A stretch of 64,000 bases of DNA from Anaerolineae bacterium (GCA_030425205.1 JAUIAP010000003.1:310001-374000); one strand, 5' to 3'. Positions 1 to 9,915 are shown, counted from the stretch's first letter. The notes: generated by a model not told the origin, from the sequence alone. Made by a program: numbers and translations.

Positions 1-2880
1 CGGCTAAACTGGGAGGCGGTCGAAAGCGGAGAACTGATAGTTGATGTTGTCCAATTTCAGGAGACGTTTGACCAGCTGATCGAAGCCCCGCTCGAACAAT
101 CGAATGGTGAGATGTTGGTTGCGGCGGTTGAGCTTTATCACGGGCGTTTTCTACAGGGCTTTACCCTGACGGACAGTGCCGCATTTGACGACTGGCAAGC
201 GTTGGAGGCGGAGCGAATCGAGCAGCAGGTGGGTAAGTTATATGGACGGTTGGTGGCCTGGGCGTTGCGCTATGATTCGGCCGAAAATGCCACCCGCTAC
301 GCCCGCGAATGGATTTCACTCGATGCGCTCAATGAAGAAGGGCAACGCCAACTTATCACCGCACTCGCACGCAGCGGACAGCGCAGCGCAGCGGTGCGGC
401 AATATGAAACCTTTGTCAAATTACTCGACCATGAGCTAGGCGTTCCGCCACGTGATGAGACGGTTGAGCTTTACCACAGCGTGCGTGACAACTATGTGCC
501 GCCGCCGACAATTGACCCGATTTTGCGGCCGACGACGCTGCCCCAACCGACGACACTTTTTGTCGGCCGTGACCAAGAGATGCACGACATTGCCACGATG
601 TTGCAACGTGCCGATTGTCGCTTGGCAACGATTATTGGTGTCGGCGGGGTTGGCAAAACGCGCCTCGCCACAGAGATTGGGCTGGCGATGCAGAGTCAGT
701 GGAACGATGGCGTGTATTTTGTCGGGTTAGCATCGGTAGAAAGTGGCAACACGATCGATGATCTCGTCGTCGCAATCGCCAACGCGCTTGATTTTACCTT
801 TTACGGGCGCAACCTCAACGCGGCGCAGCGGCATCGCCAACTCCTCAATTTTTTAGGAAACAAACAGGCGTTGTTGCTACTCGACAATTTAGAGCATCTG
901 AGCAATGCTGAACAGCTCGTCGCAGACATTTTGCAACACGCCCCTCAGCTCAACATCCTGACCACTTCGCAAGAACGACTCAATTTGCAAGAAGAGTGGG
1001 TCATCGAGCTGCCTGGACTAAAAACGCCAACGGTCGAGACGCTGCGCGATTCAAGCGTCTATCAACTATTTGTGGAGCGGGCGCGTCAGGTCCGGCGGGG
1101 CTATTTGCTGGCCGAGACCGACTATGGCTATTTGGTGCAGTTATGTCGTTTGGTGGGGGGACTTCCGCTCGGGATTGAGCTCGCCTCGACGTGGGTACGG
1201 CTGCTGTCGCTGGTTGAAATTGTCGCCCAGATCGAACAGGATATCGACTTTCTCGCCACAGAGACGCGCAATGTGCCGTCGCGCCATCGCAGTTTGCGGG
1301 CCGTCTTCAATCATTCATGGCGACTTCTGACGGCGCGTGAGCGGGAGATGATGCTGCGCTTGGCCGTTTTTCGTGCGCCCTTTACACGCGAGGCCGCCAA
1401 AGAGGTTGCGGGAGCCAATCTGCCGTTGCTGATGACGCTGGCCGATAAATCGTTGATCACGCGCAACGCGACGGGCGTCTATGAAATTCCCGCCGTTCTC
1501 TTGGCCTATCTGCGCGAGCAGGGCGGGGATTCAGACACCTATAAACGTACCTTGCTGAGTCATGCTGAATATTTTGCCGCGTTTTTGCAGGAGCAGGAAG
1601 CGGTTTTGAAGGGGCGCGATCAACAAGAGGCACTGCTAGAAATCGGCCGAATTTCTCCCGACATTCGCAACGCATGGCAAACGCTGCTCGACAATCAGAT
1701 GCTCGATGCGGTTGAATGTGCGCTCCCGACGCTATATCTCTACTATGAGATGCGCGGGCTGTTTGAAGAAGGAGTTGCCTTGATCAAACAGGCACGTGAA
1801 ATGATGCCGATTGCCGAATCGCGGATTATTGGTCAGCTGATGGCGACGGAGGGAACGCTGCGTTGTTACCTCAACCAATATGAATTGGCGGAGAAGCTGC
1901 TGCAAGAGAGCCTGACGCTGCTGCGAAACGCCAGCCTTGATACGCATACCGCACTTGCGCTGCGTGGGCTGGGCATGGTTGCTGAGGCAAAGGGGGCGCA
2001 TGACGAGGCATTACGCTTTCACGAGCAGAGTCTTGCGCTCTATCGTCAGCGCGAAAATGAATGGGGGATGGCAGCCGTTTCGATGGCCATGGGAAATGTC
2101 CAACTATTGCAGGGCAAGCATGAGGCTGCCCGCGCCAACTACGAAGAAAGTCTCACCATTCGCCGCCTGATGGGTGATATCCAAGGGGAAGGGCGTTGCT
2201 ATCATAATTTAGGTCATATTCAGCACGCCTTAGGCAATTTTGATGAGGCGATGGCGCTCTACCAGCAAAGTGTTGAACTCAAAAAGCTGAGTGGCGCACA
2301 GCATGGGCTTGCATTGACGCTCAATAACATGGGGCATATTGCTTGTTTGCAGGGCAACTATGTCACCGCAGAACAGTTACTCAATGAGAGCAATGCGCTG
2401 CTGGATCGGGTCGGCGATCAACGTGGACGCGGGTTTTCTATCACCAACTTGGGCAGCGTCGCACTGGGGCGTGGGGATGCGCAAGTTGCCTTCGATTTGT
2501 ACAGCGAATCTCATCGGCTGTTCGATGCGATTGGCGACCCGTTCAGCCTTGCGCTTATTCATGTGCATCTCGGGCGGGCCATTTACAAGCTTGGCGATCG
2601 CGCCGACGCATTGCAACATCTGCAGTCAGGCATCAAGCAGGCGCACGAAATTGGTGCCAACATGATCATTTTGGAAGGATTGTTGGCAATTGTCGATATT
2701 GTCAAAGAGGAACCGGCCTATTTGCAATTTTCGGCCGATGTCATGGGAACGGCACAAACTCATCCAGAACTTTCGGCCGAAGGGCATATCAAATGGCGAG
2801 AATTGGCCGAAATAGTGACATCTAGTACCAAAACAGTTCCAATAAGTCAGCTTTATGACGTTGCCGTAACGATCTCGTAA
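1..2880 (+). CDS. SARP/AfsR-like transcriptional regulator (BTAD + NB-ARC ATPase + TPR), 5' end outside window
   Basis: The frame is open from base 1, so the gene starts upstream; the first internal ATG (112) is not the start. The visible part begins in a bacterial transcriptional activator domain (BTAD), ending near the 'LDHELGVPP' stretch. An AAA/NB-ARC-type ATPase follows, with Walker A GVGGVGKT (about 640-663) and Walker B 'ALLLLDNLEHL' (about 870-900). The last third (about 1730-2700) is a run of tetratricopeptide-like helices with the usual A-x-x-x-Y/G-x-A spacing. The N-terminal winged-helix DNA-binding domain expected for this family must lie off the left edge. Such proteins are signal-integrating activators. 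The last codons overlap a direct-repeat operator for the next gene, which suggests the regulator acts on its neighbour (inference). Confidence 0.85.
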   Translation, partial: RLNWEAVESGELIVDVVQFQETFDQLIEAPLEQSNGEMLVAAVELYHGRFLQGFTLTDSAAFDDWQALEAERIEQQVGKLYGRLVAWALRYDSAENATRYAREWISLDALNEEGQRQLITALARSGQRSAAVRQYETFVKLLDHELGVPPRDETVELYHSVRDNYVPPPTIDPILRPTTLPQPTTLFVGRDQEMHDIATMLQRADCRLATIIGVGGVGKTRLATEIGLAMQSQWNDGVYFVGLASVESGNTIDDLVVAIANALDFTFYGRNLNAAQRHRQLLNFLGNKQALLLLDNLEHLSNAEQLVADILQHAPQLNILTTSQERLNLQEEWVIELPGLKTPTVETLRDSSVYQLFVERARQVRRGYLLAETDYGYLVQLCRLVGGLPLGIELASTWVRLLSLVEIVAQIEQDIDFLATETRNVPSRHRSLRAVFNHSWRLLTAREREMMLRLAVFRAPFTREAAKEVAGANLPLLMTLADKSLITRNATGVYEIPAVLLAYLREQGGDSDTYKRTLLSHAEYFAAFLQEQEAVLKGRDQQEALLEIGRISPDIRNAWQTLLDNQMLDAVECALPTLYLYYEMRGLFEEGVALIKQAREMMPIAESRIIGQLMATEGTLRCYLNQYELAEKLLQESLTLLRNASLDTHTALALRGLGMVAEAKGAHDEALRFHEQSLALYRQRENEWGMAAVSMAMGNVQLLQGKHEAARANYEESLTIRRLMGDIQGEGRCYHNLGHIQHALGNFDEAMALYQQSVELKKLSGAQHGLALTLNNMGHIACLQGNYVTAEQLLNESNALLDRVGDQRGRGFSITNLGSVALGRGDAQVAFDLYSESHRLFDAIGDPFSLALIHVHLGRAIYKLGDRADALQHLQSGIKQAHEIGANMIILEGLLAIVDIVKEEPAYLQFSADVMGTAQTHPELSAEGHIKWRELAEIVTSSTKTVPISQLYDVAVTIS

Positions 2881-2897
2881 CGCTAGATGCGTATAGT
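2865..2897 (+). promoter_or_regulatory. Candidate SARP operator and -10 box ahead of the response regulator
   Basis: Two identical heptamers CGTAACG lie at 2865-2871 and 2876-2882, giving an 11-bp period. Nine bases after the second comes TATAGT (2892-2897), a good -10 hexamer, with no convincing -35 box. SARP activators are known to bind heptamer direct repeats with 11-bp period placed about 8 bp upstream of -10. The same 18-bp sequence with the same spacing recurs at 56452-56469. The expected start site is near 2904, followed by an AGGAG-type ribosome site and the ATG at 2922. Confidence 0.6.
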
Positions 2898-2921
2898 AAG
2901 CCTCAAATAGGAGTTCTTACT

Positions 2922-3341
2922 ATGGGAATTAGGCGACAACCTCACATTTTGATTATTGAAGATGATCCAGTGCTGCGCTATTTCGCCCAGCGAACGATTG
3001 AAAGGGCTGGATTCATCGCCTTGACTGCCGAGAATGGAAAGCAAGGCGTGCGACAGTTTTACGAATTTCGTTACAAGATTGAAGCAGTGCTGCTGGACAT
3101 TGATATGCCCGTGATGAACGGCATTGAAGCGTTACGCCGCATTCGAACCATTGATCCCGCTGCCTTAGTGATCATGACATCGAGTTATGGGCAATTTTTA
3201 CCTGCACATTTCCACGATGAACTGCTCGACGTGGCGATTTTGCCCAAGCCCTATCGTCGCGACGAGCTTTTGGCGAAGCTAACCAGTACCACATTGGTTT
3301 TGCCGCAAGATTTACAGCGGGTTCCGATCTTCGCGCATTGA
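2922..3341 (+). CDS. Single-domain response regulator (CheY-like receiver)
   Basis: A 139-residue receiver domain with no output domain. The acidic pocket is E13-D14-D15, the phospho-acceptor is D59 in 'LLDIDMPVMNG', the conserved Thr/Ser is T86/S87 in 'IMTSSYG', and the conserved lysine is K109 in 'ILPKPYRR'. All key residues are present, so it should be phosphorylatable. A ribosome site (ataggag) lies 8-9 bases before the ATG. No histidine kinase is encoded nearby, so its kinase is elsewhere. It sits behind the SARP-type operator and 27 bases ahead of the subtilisin gene, so the two are probably co-transcribed. Without an output domain it must act by protein contact. Confidence 0.9.
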   Translation: MGIRRQPHILIIEDDPVLRYFAQRTIERAGFIALTAENGKQGVRQFYEFRYKIEAVLLDIDMPVMNGIEALRRIRTIDPAALVIMTSSYGQFLPAHFHDELLDVAILPKPYRRDELLAKLTSTTLVLPQDLQRVPIFAH

Positions 3342-3368
3342 CCCCTTGCGGACGGTGCGCCTAACTAT

Positions 3369-6300
3369 ATGCGCCAACTCCGCTTGACCTTTCCGTTCCT
3401 AATTGCATTATTACTGTTGTTCGTGTTGCGAACAGCAACCGCTTCCCCTGCCTCGCGCTATGTAAATCTACAACTGAAAACGCTTGCCGCCGCACCGACG
3501 CTAGCAGGCGTGACGTTTCTGGAATTTATGCCCCCGCAGGGGTATTTGGTGCGCTTGCCGACGGACGCACGGGCGATTTTGGCCCATCCAGCGGTGCTTT
3601 CGGCCGATTCTATTCTCCCCCAGCAAAAAGTTAGCCCCATCCTCGCCGCCAAAACAACCCAATCTGAATTTGCTATCACGGTTGCGCCCTATCGGGATAT
3701 TGCGGCTGATAATTTAGTGCCAGAAGCTACGGGTGTGGGCATGGTGGTCGAGCGGGTTGATGAGGGGATGCTGCATGGGACGATTTCGGCCGAAAATCTA
3801 CACTCCCTCGCCGCCATTCCCGATGTGATGTGGATTCAAAACCGCGCGACATTTCAGGAGTTCAATGATGATGCGAGCTGGCTCTCCCAATCTGGCAAAC
3901 AGAATGTCACGTCGCTCTACGATAATGGCATCACGGGTATTGGTCAGGTCGGCGCCGTAGCCGATTCTGGCATGGCGGTCTTCGACTTTTTGGGTGACGG
4001 ATACCCAATGAGCCGCTTTTTCACCGATGACAGCGGCGGCCCAATTGCCGAACCGAGCCTGACCCATCGCAAAGTGTTGACCTATTACATTCCGGCTGGC
4101 GCAGATGCGGATAAGCGCGATGCGTCTGGACATGGCTCGCATGTCGTTGGCACCCTAGTTGGCGACAATGGAACGTGGCAACAACATGACCCATATGATG
4201 GGATTGCCTATGCCGCACAGGTGCACTTTCAGGATATTGGTCGCAACGCCGTCAGCCCCGAATTCCCATTGGGATTAATCAATCCCCCTGAAGATTTTGG
4301 CGATCTGTTTGCCGCAGCCTACGATCCGAACGGAGATGGCCTCTATCAGCCTGAATCGGAACCACGAACCCACAGCAACTCGTGGGGCGGCACTGAACAC
4401 GTCTACAATCTGCAAACGGCGCAGACGGATGCGTTTATGTGGAACCATCCAGACTTTTTGATCTTATACGCCGCCGGCAATCAAAATCAAGGCTCTCTCG
4501 GCGTTCCGATGGGCTATCCAGCCATCGCAAAGAACATCGTGACGGTGGGCGCGACAGAAAACGGTTTTGCCGTGCCAAACAATATGGCTTCTTTTAGTAC
4601 GCACGGCCCCGCGACGAATGGGCGGATGAAACCGACCGTCAGTGCGCCGGGCGATCGCGTGCGTTCGGTTGAGCGTGGCACAGAAAATGGAACGGTGCAT
4701 AAGAGTGGTACGAGCATGTCAACACCCGCGACGCACGCCATTGCGCTGCTGATGCGTCAATATCTGTGGGACGGTTACTATCCAACGGGTGAGCCGAACG
4801 TCGCCAATCGCATTCATCCGAGTGCCGCGCTGCTAAAGGCACTGTTGATGAACAGCGCCGTGCCGATTGACGGGCTGTACACGGACAGCCTCGTGGGCGG
4901 CAGTTGGCCGAGTAATGGACAGGGATGGGGGCGAATTTCGGCCGAAAATACCCTCTACTTTCCCGGTGATCGGCGCAATCTTTGGCTACATGACGAATAT
5001 GCGCTCGATGGGTCGGTCGGATTTGACGGCATGGGTCAAAGCCGCACCTTTACGCTGACCGTTGCCAAGGGCGATCCCTTTCCGCCCCAACCGCTGGCGA
5101 TCCATCTCGTTTGGACAGATTTTGCGAGTGCCTCTATCGCCAACGGCGCGTTGGTCAACAACTTGAATCTCGTCGTGACCGACCCATCTGGCGCAGACCA
5201 CTTTGGCAATGATCCGCTCACCAACGATTTTAACGGCGTGCCAGATTTGCCTGTTGTGCGACCCGACACGATCAATCCGTGGGAAGGGGTCTATCTCGCC
5301 AATCCAGATAGCGGCATTTACACTGTGACAGTCACGGCTGGGAATTTGGGATCGCTTGTGTTGGACAGTCGCAAACAAGGCTTTGCGCTGGTCGCATCGG
5401 CCGATTTGCAAGGAGCGGGATCACCCGTTCCCAGCACGCCGCGCATCTCTTTTGCGTATGACCATTACGACGTGGGCAGCCCACAAACCACGGTTGTGCG
5501 CGTGGTTGACTTGGCCGCCAACACCAATCACCTTGAAACAGAGATCGTTTCGGCAACCGTTGGGGGACAAGCTATCCAACTCGTTGAAACAACGTCTGAT
5601 AGCGGTGTTTTCACGGCAACGGTCACGCTCGATGAATCACTTGGGACGGTTGTGACGGCTCAATATGGCGCTGCTGCCCACGCCCAAGCCCGTCTGAACG
5701 GGATTCCAATCAATCAGATCAACCCCAGCACAGTCGCCGTCCCCACCGACACACTCGATGGACAGTTTGCGCTAAATTGGACAGTTCCCGAATCGGCCGA
5801 AAATCTCAGCCATTACGTTGTGCAGGAGACGGCGATTTTCACCCAGCCCCTGACTGAAGACGCGGAAAACGGGTTTGGCAACTGGATTTTGACCAGCGAC
5901 AATGCCGATTGGACGGTCGATGGCGCCTACAAAACGAGTGGCACGAACAGCTTTTGGTCAGGTCGGGGTGATGACTTTCAATTTGTAAATCGGTCGCTTG
6001 AGTGGATTCGGCCGATTACAATTCCCAACACCTTCACCTCCGCCCGCTTGACCTACAATAGCCGCTACTTCAACTATCTCAATGACAGCGGTTTTATCGA
6101 GATTTCGCTGGACGACGGTGCGACGTGGCAAATGGTTGAGGAAGAGTATGCGGCGACCTATGCCCAAGTGCCTGATGCGGCCCCTACAACCCGAATGCAG
6201 TTTCGTTCGATCGATTTGAGCAACTACATCGACCAACCATTCCGCCTGCGCTTCCGTTTTGACAATATGCAGGCGTCCATTGCGCCCGGCGCACCGGGCT

Positions 6301-6614
6301 GGTGGCTCGACGATATGCAGATTGAGGCGGGGCAATGGCGCACGTTTGCAGTTGTCGAGGCGCGCACGCTTGCGGTGTCCGCGAGCAGCTCAGGGGAGCT
6401 GGCCTATCGGGTTCAAGCGGTCTATGAGGATGGCACGGCAACTGCGTTCAGCGATGCAGTGACTGCGACGGTTAATGTCATCCCCACAGCTATCACACTG
6501 ACAACAACGCAGTCGGCGCAATTTTCGCTTAACTTCGTGCTGATCCCGCTTCTCTTCACGGTTGCGTTGTTCACAACCTACAGTTTCCTGACGAGGCGTT
6601 ATCGGCCGATTTGA
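3369..6614 (+). CDS. Secreted S8 (subtilisin) serine peptidase with C-terminal membrane anchor
   Basis: A 1081-residue exported protease. The N-terminus has a signal peptide (basic start, hydrophobic stretch to about residue 25). The catalytic triad of the S8 family is visible: D199 in 'AVADSGM', H255 in 'SGHGSHVVGT' and S449 in 'SGTSMSTPATH'. Residues 26-180 fit an inhibitory propeptide region. After the catalytic domain come beta-rich segments, including one near 5850-6350 resembling carbohydrate-binding or MAM-like modules ('WWLDDMQIE'). The last 40 residues form a Thr/Ser-rich stretch, one hydrophobic segment and a basic tail 'RRYRPI', a layout shared with the proteins at 10079 and 56601. 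It probably degrades extracellular protein while held at the cell surface; the substrate is unknown. Confidence 0.9.
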   Translation: MRQLRLTFPFLIALLLLFVLRTATASPASRYVNLQLKTLAAAPTLAGVTFLEFMPPQGYLVRLPTDARAILAHPAVLSADSILPQQKVSPILAAKTTQSEFAITVAPYRDIAADNLVPEATGVGMVVERVDEGMLHGTISAENLHSLAAIPDVMWIQNRATFQEFNDDASWLSQSGKQNVTSLYDNGITGIGQVGAVADSGMAVFDFLGDGYPMSRFFTDDSGGPIAEPSLTHRKVLTYYIPAGADADKRDASGHGSHVVGTLVGDNGTWQQHDPYDGIAYAAQVHFQDIGRNAVSPEFPLGLINPPEDFGDLFAAAYDPNGDGLYQPESEPRTHSNSWGGTEHVYNLQTAQTDAFMWNHPDFLILYAAGNQNQGSLGVPMGYPAIAKNIVTVGATENGFAVPNNMASFSTHGPATNGRMKPTVSAPGDRVRSVERGTENGTVHKSGTSMSTPATHAIALLMRQYLWDGYYPTGEPNVANRIHPSAALLKALLMNSAVPIDGLYTDSLVGGSWPSNGQGWGRISAENTLYFPGDRRNLWLHDEYALDGSVGFDGMGQSRTFTLTVAKGDPFPPQPLAIHLVWTDFASASIANGALVNNLNLVVTDPSGADHFGNDPLTNDFNGVPDLPVVRPDTINPWEGVYLANPDSGIYTVTVTAGNLGSLVLDSRKQGFALVASADLQGAGSPVPSTPRISFAYDHYDVGSPQTTVVRVVDLAANTNHLETEIVSATVGGQAIQLVETTSDSGVFTATVTLDESLGTVVTAQYGAAAHAQARLNGIPINQINPSTVAVPTDTLDGQFALNWTVPESAENLSHYVVQETAIFTQPLTEDAENGFGNWILTSDNADWTVDGAYKTSGTNSFWSGRGDDFQFVNRSLEWIRPITIPNTFTSARLTYNSRYFNYLNDSGFIEISLDDGATWQMVEEEYAATYAQVPDAAPTTRMQFRSIDLSNYIDQPFRLRFRFDNMQASIAPGAPGWWLDDMQIEAGQWRTFAVVEARTLAVSASSSGELAYRVQAVYEDGTATAFSDAVTATVNVIPTAITLTTTQSAQFSLNFVLIPLLFTVALFTTYSFLTRRYRPI

Positions 6615-6792
6615 GCCAATCGAAAAGCCTCTCATCTGTGTTACAATCGCCCTAATTAAAAACAAAACCAATTCGCGTCAGCATGGCGCGATTTTCATGT
6701 ACATCGCACATCAAAGTTGTTTTTGAACTCGTTGCGTTCTCCGCGCTCGTCGCGGTGAATCTTTTGAAACAACGCATTATTGAGGAGCAAAA

Positions 6793-9700
6793 ATGTCCGA
6801 AGATTTTATTTTTCGCGGCAACTTGAAAGAAGTTGACCCCGCCATTCACGACTTAATCCAGCGCGAAGCTGACCGCCAAGCCCGTACCATCATTTTGATC
6901 GCGTCCGAAAGTGAGTCCCCAGACGCGATTCACGAGGCGATTGCCAGCCCATTCGCGCACGTCTATGCGGAAGGGTATCCGCGTGAAGGCAGCCGCACAC
7001 AGGCGGAAGACGAAATAATCGACTATGACTATGAGTTGGCGCACTATCGCCGTTATAGCGACCCGCGCTACTATAAGGGTGTTGAGTACGCCGACATGTT
7101 GGAGGCGTTGACGCGCAGACGGGCGGCGGAGTTGTTCGCGGCAAATGGAATTTCGGCCGATGATCTCTACGTCAACGTCCAACCCCTCAGCGGTGCACCC
7201 GCTAACAATGCCGTCTACACCGCACTGCTCAAACCCGGCGATACGCTTATGGGTCTAAAATTGAGTCATGGCGGCCACCTCTCGCACGGCGCACCCGTCA
7301 ACCGCACGGGGCAGGTTTTCAACAGCGTTAGCTACACCGTTGACACTGAAACAGAAGAACTCGACTATGACGCAATTGAAGCGCAGGTCCTAAAAGTCAA
7401 GCCCAATATCATCGTCTGCGGTTTTTCAGCCTATCCGCTCATCGTTGATTGGCAGCGTTTCCGCGACATGGCAGATAAAGTCGGGGCATATCTCTTGGCT
7501 GACATCGCCCACATTTCAGGCTTAGTCGCCGCTGGCGTGCATCCGTCCCCCATCGGAATCGCTGATGTTGTCAGCACAACGACGCACAAGAGTCTTTGCG
7601 GCCCACGCGGCGCGATGATCATGACCCATCGCAAAGCCCTATCCTCTAAAATTGATCGCGCCGTTTTTCCCGGTGAGCAAGGTGGCCCCCATCTCAACAC
7701 GATGGCGGCGTTGGCCGTTGCGCTCAAGTTGGCGAACACCGATAAGTTCCGCGAATTGCAACATCGCATCGCCAGCAATGCAAAGCGGTTTGCTGAGAAG
7801 TTGATCGATCATGGATTTGCGATTCCATTCGGCCGATCTGAAAATCACCTCCTCATGATCGACTGTTCGGCCATCACTGGCCCCGATGGAACCCCATTCA
7901 AAGGCGACATGGCGGCACGCATTCTCGACGTCGCCGGCATTGTCATCAACATGAACACCATTTTGGGCGACACCAGCGCGTTTAATCCCAGCGGTTTGCG
8001 CGTCGGCATGGTCTGGCCCTCACAGCGCGGCTTTGGCGACGCCGAAGTGGACAAGTTGGCAGACGCATTTGCCGCCATCTTCCACAATGTCACCCCATAC
8101 CATTTCCGCACGGGCAGCCTCGCCAGCAAACGGTATCGCGCCAAAGTCAAGGCGGCCGGTTTGCAGGAAGCACGCCGACTGGTCAACGAATTGACGGGCT
8201 ACCTCGCGCCACCGATCAACTCAGAAAATGATACGGTTGTCGTGCGTGGCGACAAGGCGGTGCAATTTGTCAGCGCAGCAGTCACGGCAAACATCATCGG
8301 TTTGGCAAATGGCGAAGCGGCAGCCGCACACGTCTACGGTCATGACATCGATACAGACGTGACGGTTGAAGTGGGCGAAGGCTCCGTTTTGGTTCATTGT
8401 CCAGATGCAGTAACGGCGACAAAAGTGGCTCAATGGTTCTCCGATTTGTCCGATGGGTATGTTGATTTTGGTGATTTATATGGCAAGTTGGCAGGTCCGG
8501 TTGTGGTGAGTGTGATTTCGGCCGATACGCCGACCACCACCACAGATCAACCCATTGCCACCACGAAACCATTCTTCATTGGTCAAGAAAATCACGCCTC
8601 CGACGACGCTCTCCCCGAGTTCAGCTTTGAACCAGCCAAACAGGATGGACTAATCCGCACGGGTCTCTACGACACCCATAAAAAACTCGGCGCAAAACTA
8701 GTCGATTTTGGTGGCTATGAGATGCCTGTCTGGTACAGTGGCGTCAGCGAAGAACATGCGGCCGTGCGCGAGGCGGCTGGGCTGTTTGATGTCAGCCATA
8801 TGGGCGTGTTTGAAATCAGTGGCACCGGTGCAACGGAATTTCTCGATACCGTCACTACCAACAGCGTCTATGCGCTCTCACCCGGCAATAGCCACTATAC
8901 CTACCTTTGCGATCCGAACGGGCGCATCATCGATGATCTCTTGATCTATCAACTAGCCGATGAAAAGTATATGCTCGTCGTCAACGCCTCCAACAACGAC
9001 GAAGATTGGGCATGGCTCAACGCCGTCAACAATGGCGAAGTTCGCATTTCTAACGAACGCCCCAACGCCAAAATCCAAAATCCCGTCACTTTGCGCGATC
9101 TGCGCGACCCAAGCAGCGGCGACGACCAGCGTGTAGACATCGCGCTACAGGGGAAAGCGTCCAAGAAAATTCTGCTCGAAATGGCGGACGAAATGGGGCA
9201 GTGGGCGATCAACGGTCTCGGCTGGGGGCAACTTGCCCAGGTTCAGCTTGGCGACTATGATGTCATCGTTTCTCGTACAGGCTACACGGGCGAACGTACC
9301 GCCTACGAGCTATTTATTCACCCTGATCAGTTGGTGCAATTCTGGAATAAATTGCTTGAAATTGGCGCACCGCATGGTCTCAAACCAGCCGGTCTCGCCG
9401 CTCGTGACAGCACACGCACCGAAGCGGGACTGCCTTTGCATGGACATGAGTTGCAGGGTGAGTTGGGCTTGAACCCATTTGAAGCGGGTTTCTCAACATT
9501 TGTGAAGACGGATAAACCGTTCTTCGTTGGACGGGATGCCCTCATCAATGGCATGATCAACCTCGACCGCGTTGTTGTGCGCTTCCGTATGGATGAAAAA
9601 GGTGTGCGCCGCCCTGAATATGGCGACCCTATTATCGACAAACGTGGCAAAGTGATCGGCACCGTCACAAGTTGCGCGATTGACAGCGATGGTTATCTGC

Positions 9701-9855
9701 TCGGTCTCGCTATCGTCCCGATGGAACTGCGCAAGGTTGGGACCCAACTGAGCATCTACCAAACGGGCGGCGGCAAACGGGAAGTCAAGGGCACAAAAAC
9801 GCGCCTTCCCGTTCCGAACACGGCTTCTGTCATTTCTCGCTTCCCCAAACGCTAA
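6793..9855 (+). CDS. Fused serine hydroxymethyltransferase - glycine cleavage T-protein (GlyA-GcvT)
   Basis: One uninterrupted 1020-codon frame. Residues 1-450 are a fold-type I PLP enzyme of the serine hydroxymethyltransferase family, with the Schiff-base lysine K266 in 'STTTHKSLCGPRG'. Its active-site stretch 'IASESESPDA' is diverged from the usual 'IASENF'. Residues 450-610 are a linker with its own beta-rich piece and a Thr-rich spacer. From about 617 to the end lies an aminomethyltransferase (GcvT), from 'GLYDTHKKLGAKLVDFGG' to the folate-binding part around 'DSTRTEAGLPLHGHEL'. GlyA interconverts serine and glycine, and GcvT transfers the aminomethyl carbon to tetrahydrofolate, so the fusion joins two folate-dependent one-carbon steps. 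No gcvH, gcvP or lpd lies in the window. A good ribosome site (gaggag) precedes the ATG. Confidence 0.92.
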   Translation: MSEDFIFRGNLKEVDPAIHDLIQREADRQARTIILIASESESPDAIHEAIASPFAHVYAEGYPREGSRTQAEDEIIDYDYELAHYRRYSDPRYYKGVEYADMLEALTRRRAAELFAANGISADDLYVNVQPLSGAPANNAVYTALLKPGDTLMGLKLSHGGHLSHGAPVNRTGQVFNSVSYTVDTETEELDYDAIEAQVLKVKPNIIVCGFSAYPLIVDWQRFRDMADKVGAYLLADIAHISGLVAAGVHPSPIGIADVVSTTTHKSLCGPRGAMIMTHRKALSSKIDRAVFPGEQGGPHLNTMAALAVALKLANTDKFRELQHRIASNAKRFAEKLIDHGFAIPFGRSENHLLMIDCSAITGPDGTPFKGDMAARILDVAGIVINMNTILGDTSAFNPSGLRVGMVWPSQRGFGDAEVDKLADAFAAIFHNVTPYHFRTGSLASKRYRAKVKAAGLQEARRLVNELTGYLAPPINSENDTVVVRGDKAVQFVSAAVTANIIGLANGEAAAAHVYGHDIDTDVTVEVGEGSVLVHCPDAVTATKVAQWFSDLSDGYVDFGDLYGKLAGPVVVSVISADTPTTTTDQPIATTKPFFIGQENHASDDALPEFSFEPAKQDGLIRTGLYDTHKKLGAKLVDFGGYEMPVWYSGVSEEHAAVREAAGLFDVSHMGVFEISGTGATEFLDTVTTNSVYALSPGNSHYTYLCDPNGRIIDDLLIYQLADEKYMLVVNASNNDEDWAWLNAVNNGEVRISNERPNAKIQNPVTLRDLRDPSSGDDQRVDIALQGKASKKILLEMADEMGQWAINGLGWGQLAQVQLGDYDVIVSRTGYTGERTAYELFIHPDQLVQFWNKLLEIGAPHGLKPAGLAARDSTRTEAGLPLHGHELQGELGLNPFEAGFSTFVKTDKPFFVGRDALINGMINLDRVVVRFRMDEKGVRRPEYGDPIIDKRGKVIGTVTSCAIDSDGYLLGLAIVPMELRKVGTQLSIYQTGGGKREVKGTKTRLPVPNTASVISRFPKR

Positions 9856-9876
9856 CACTTTGCGATTTTAATGCCC

Positions 9877-9909
9877 GCCATCCACGCGAAGGTGGGAACC
9901 CATTCTTTC
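9877..9909 (+). repeat. Degenerate dRS3-like interspersed repeat
   Basis: The sequence CACGCGAAGGTGGGAACCCA followed by TTCTTTCT is a diverged copy of the element best seen at 12640-12674. It shares the central CGCGAAGG and the trailing CCATTCTTTCT. It lies between the glyA-gcvT stop codon and its terminator. Confidence 0.5.
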
Positions 9910-9915
9910 TAAAGA

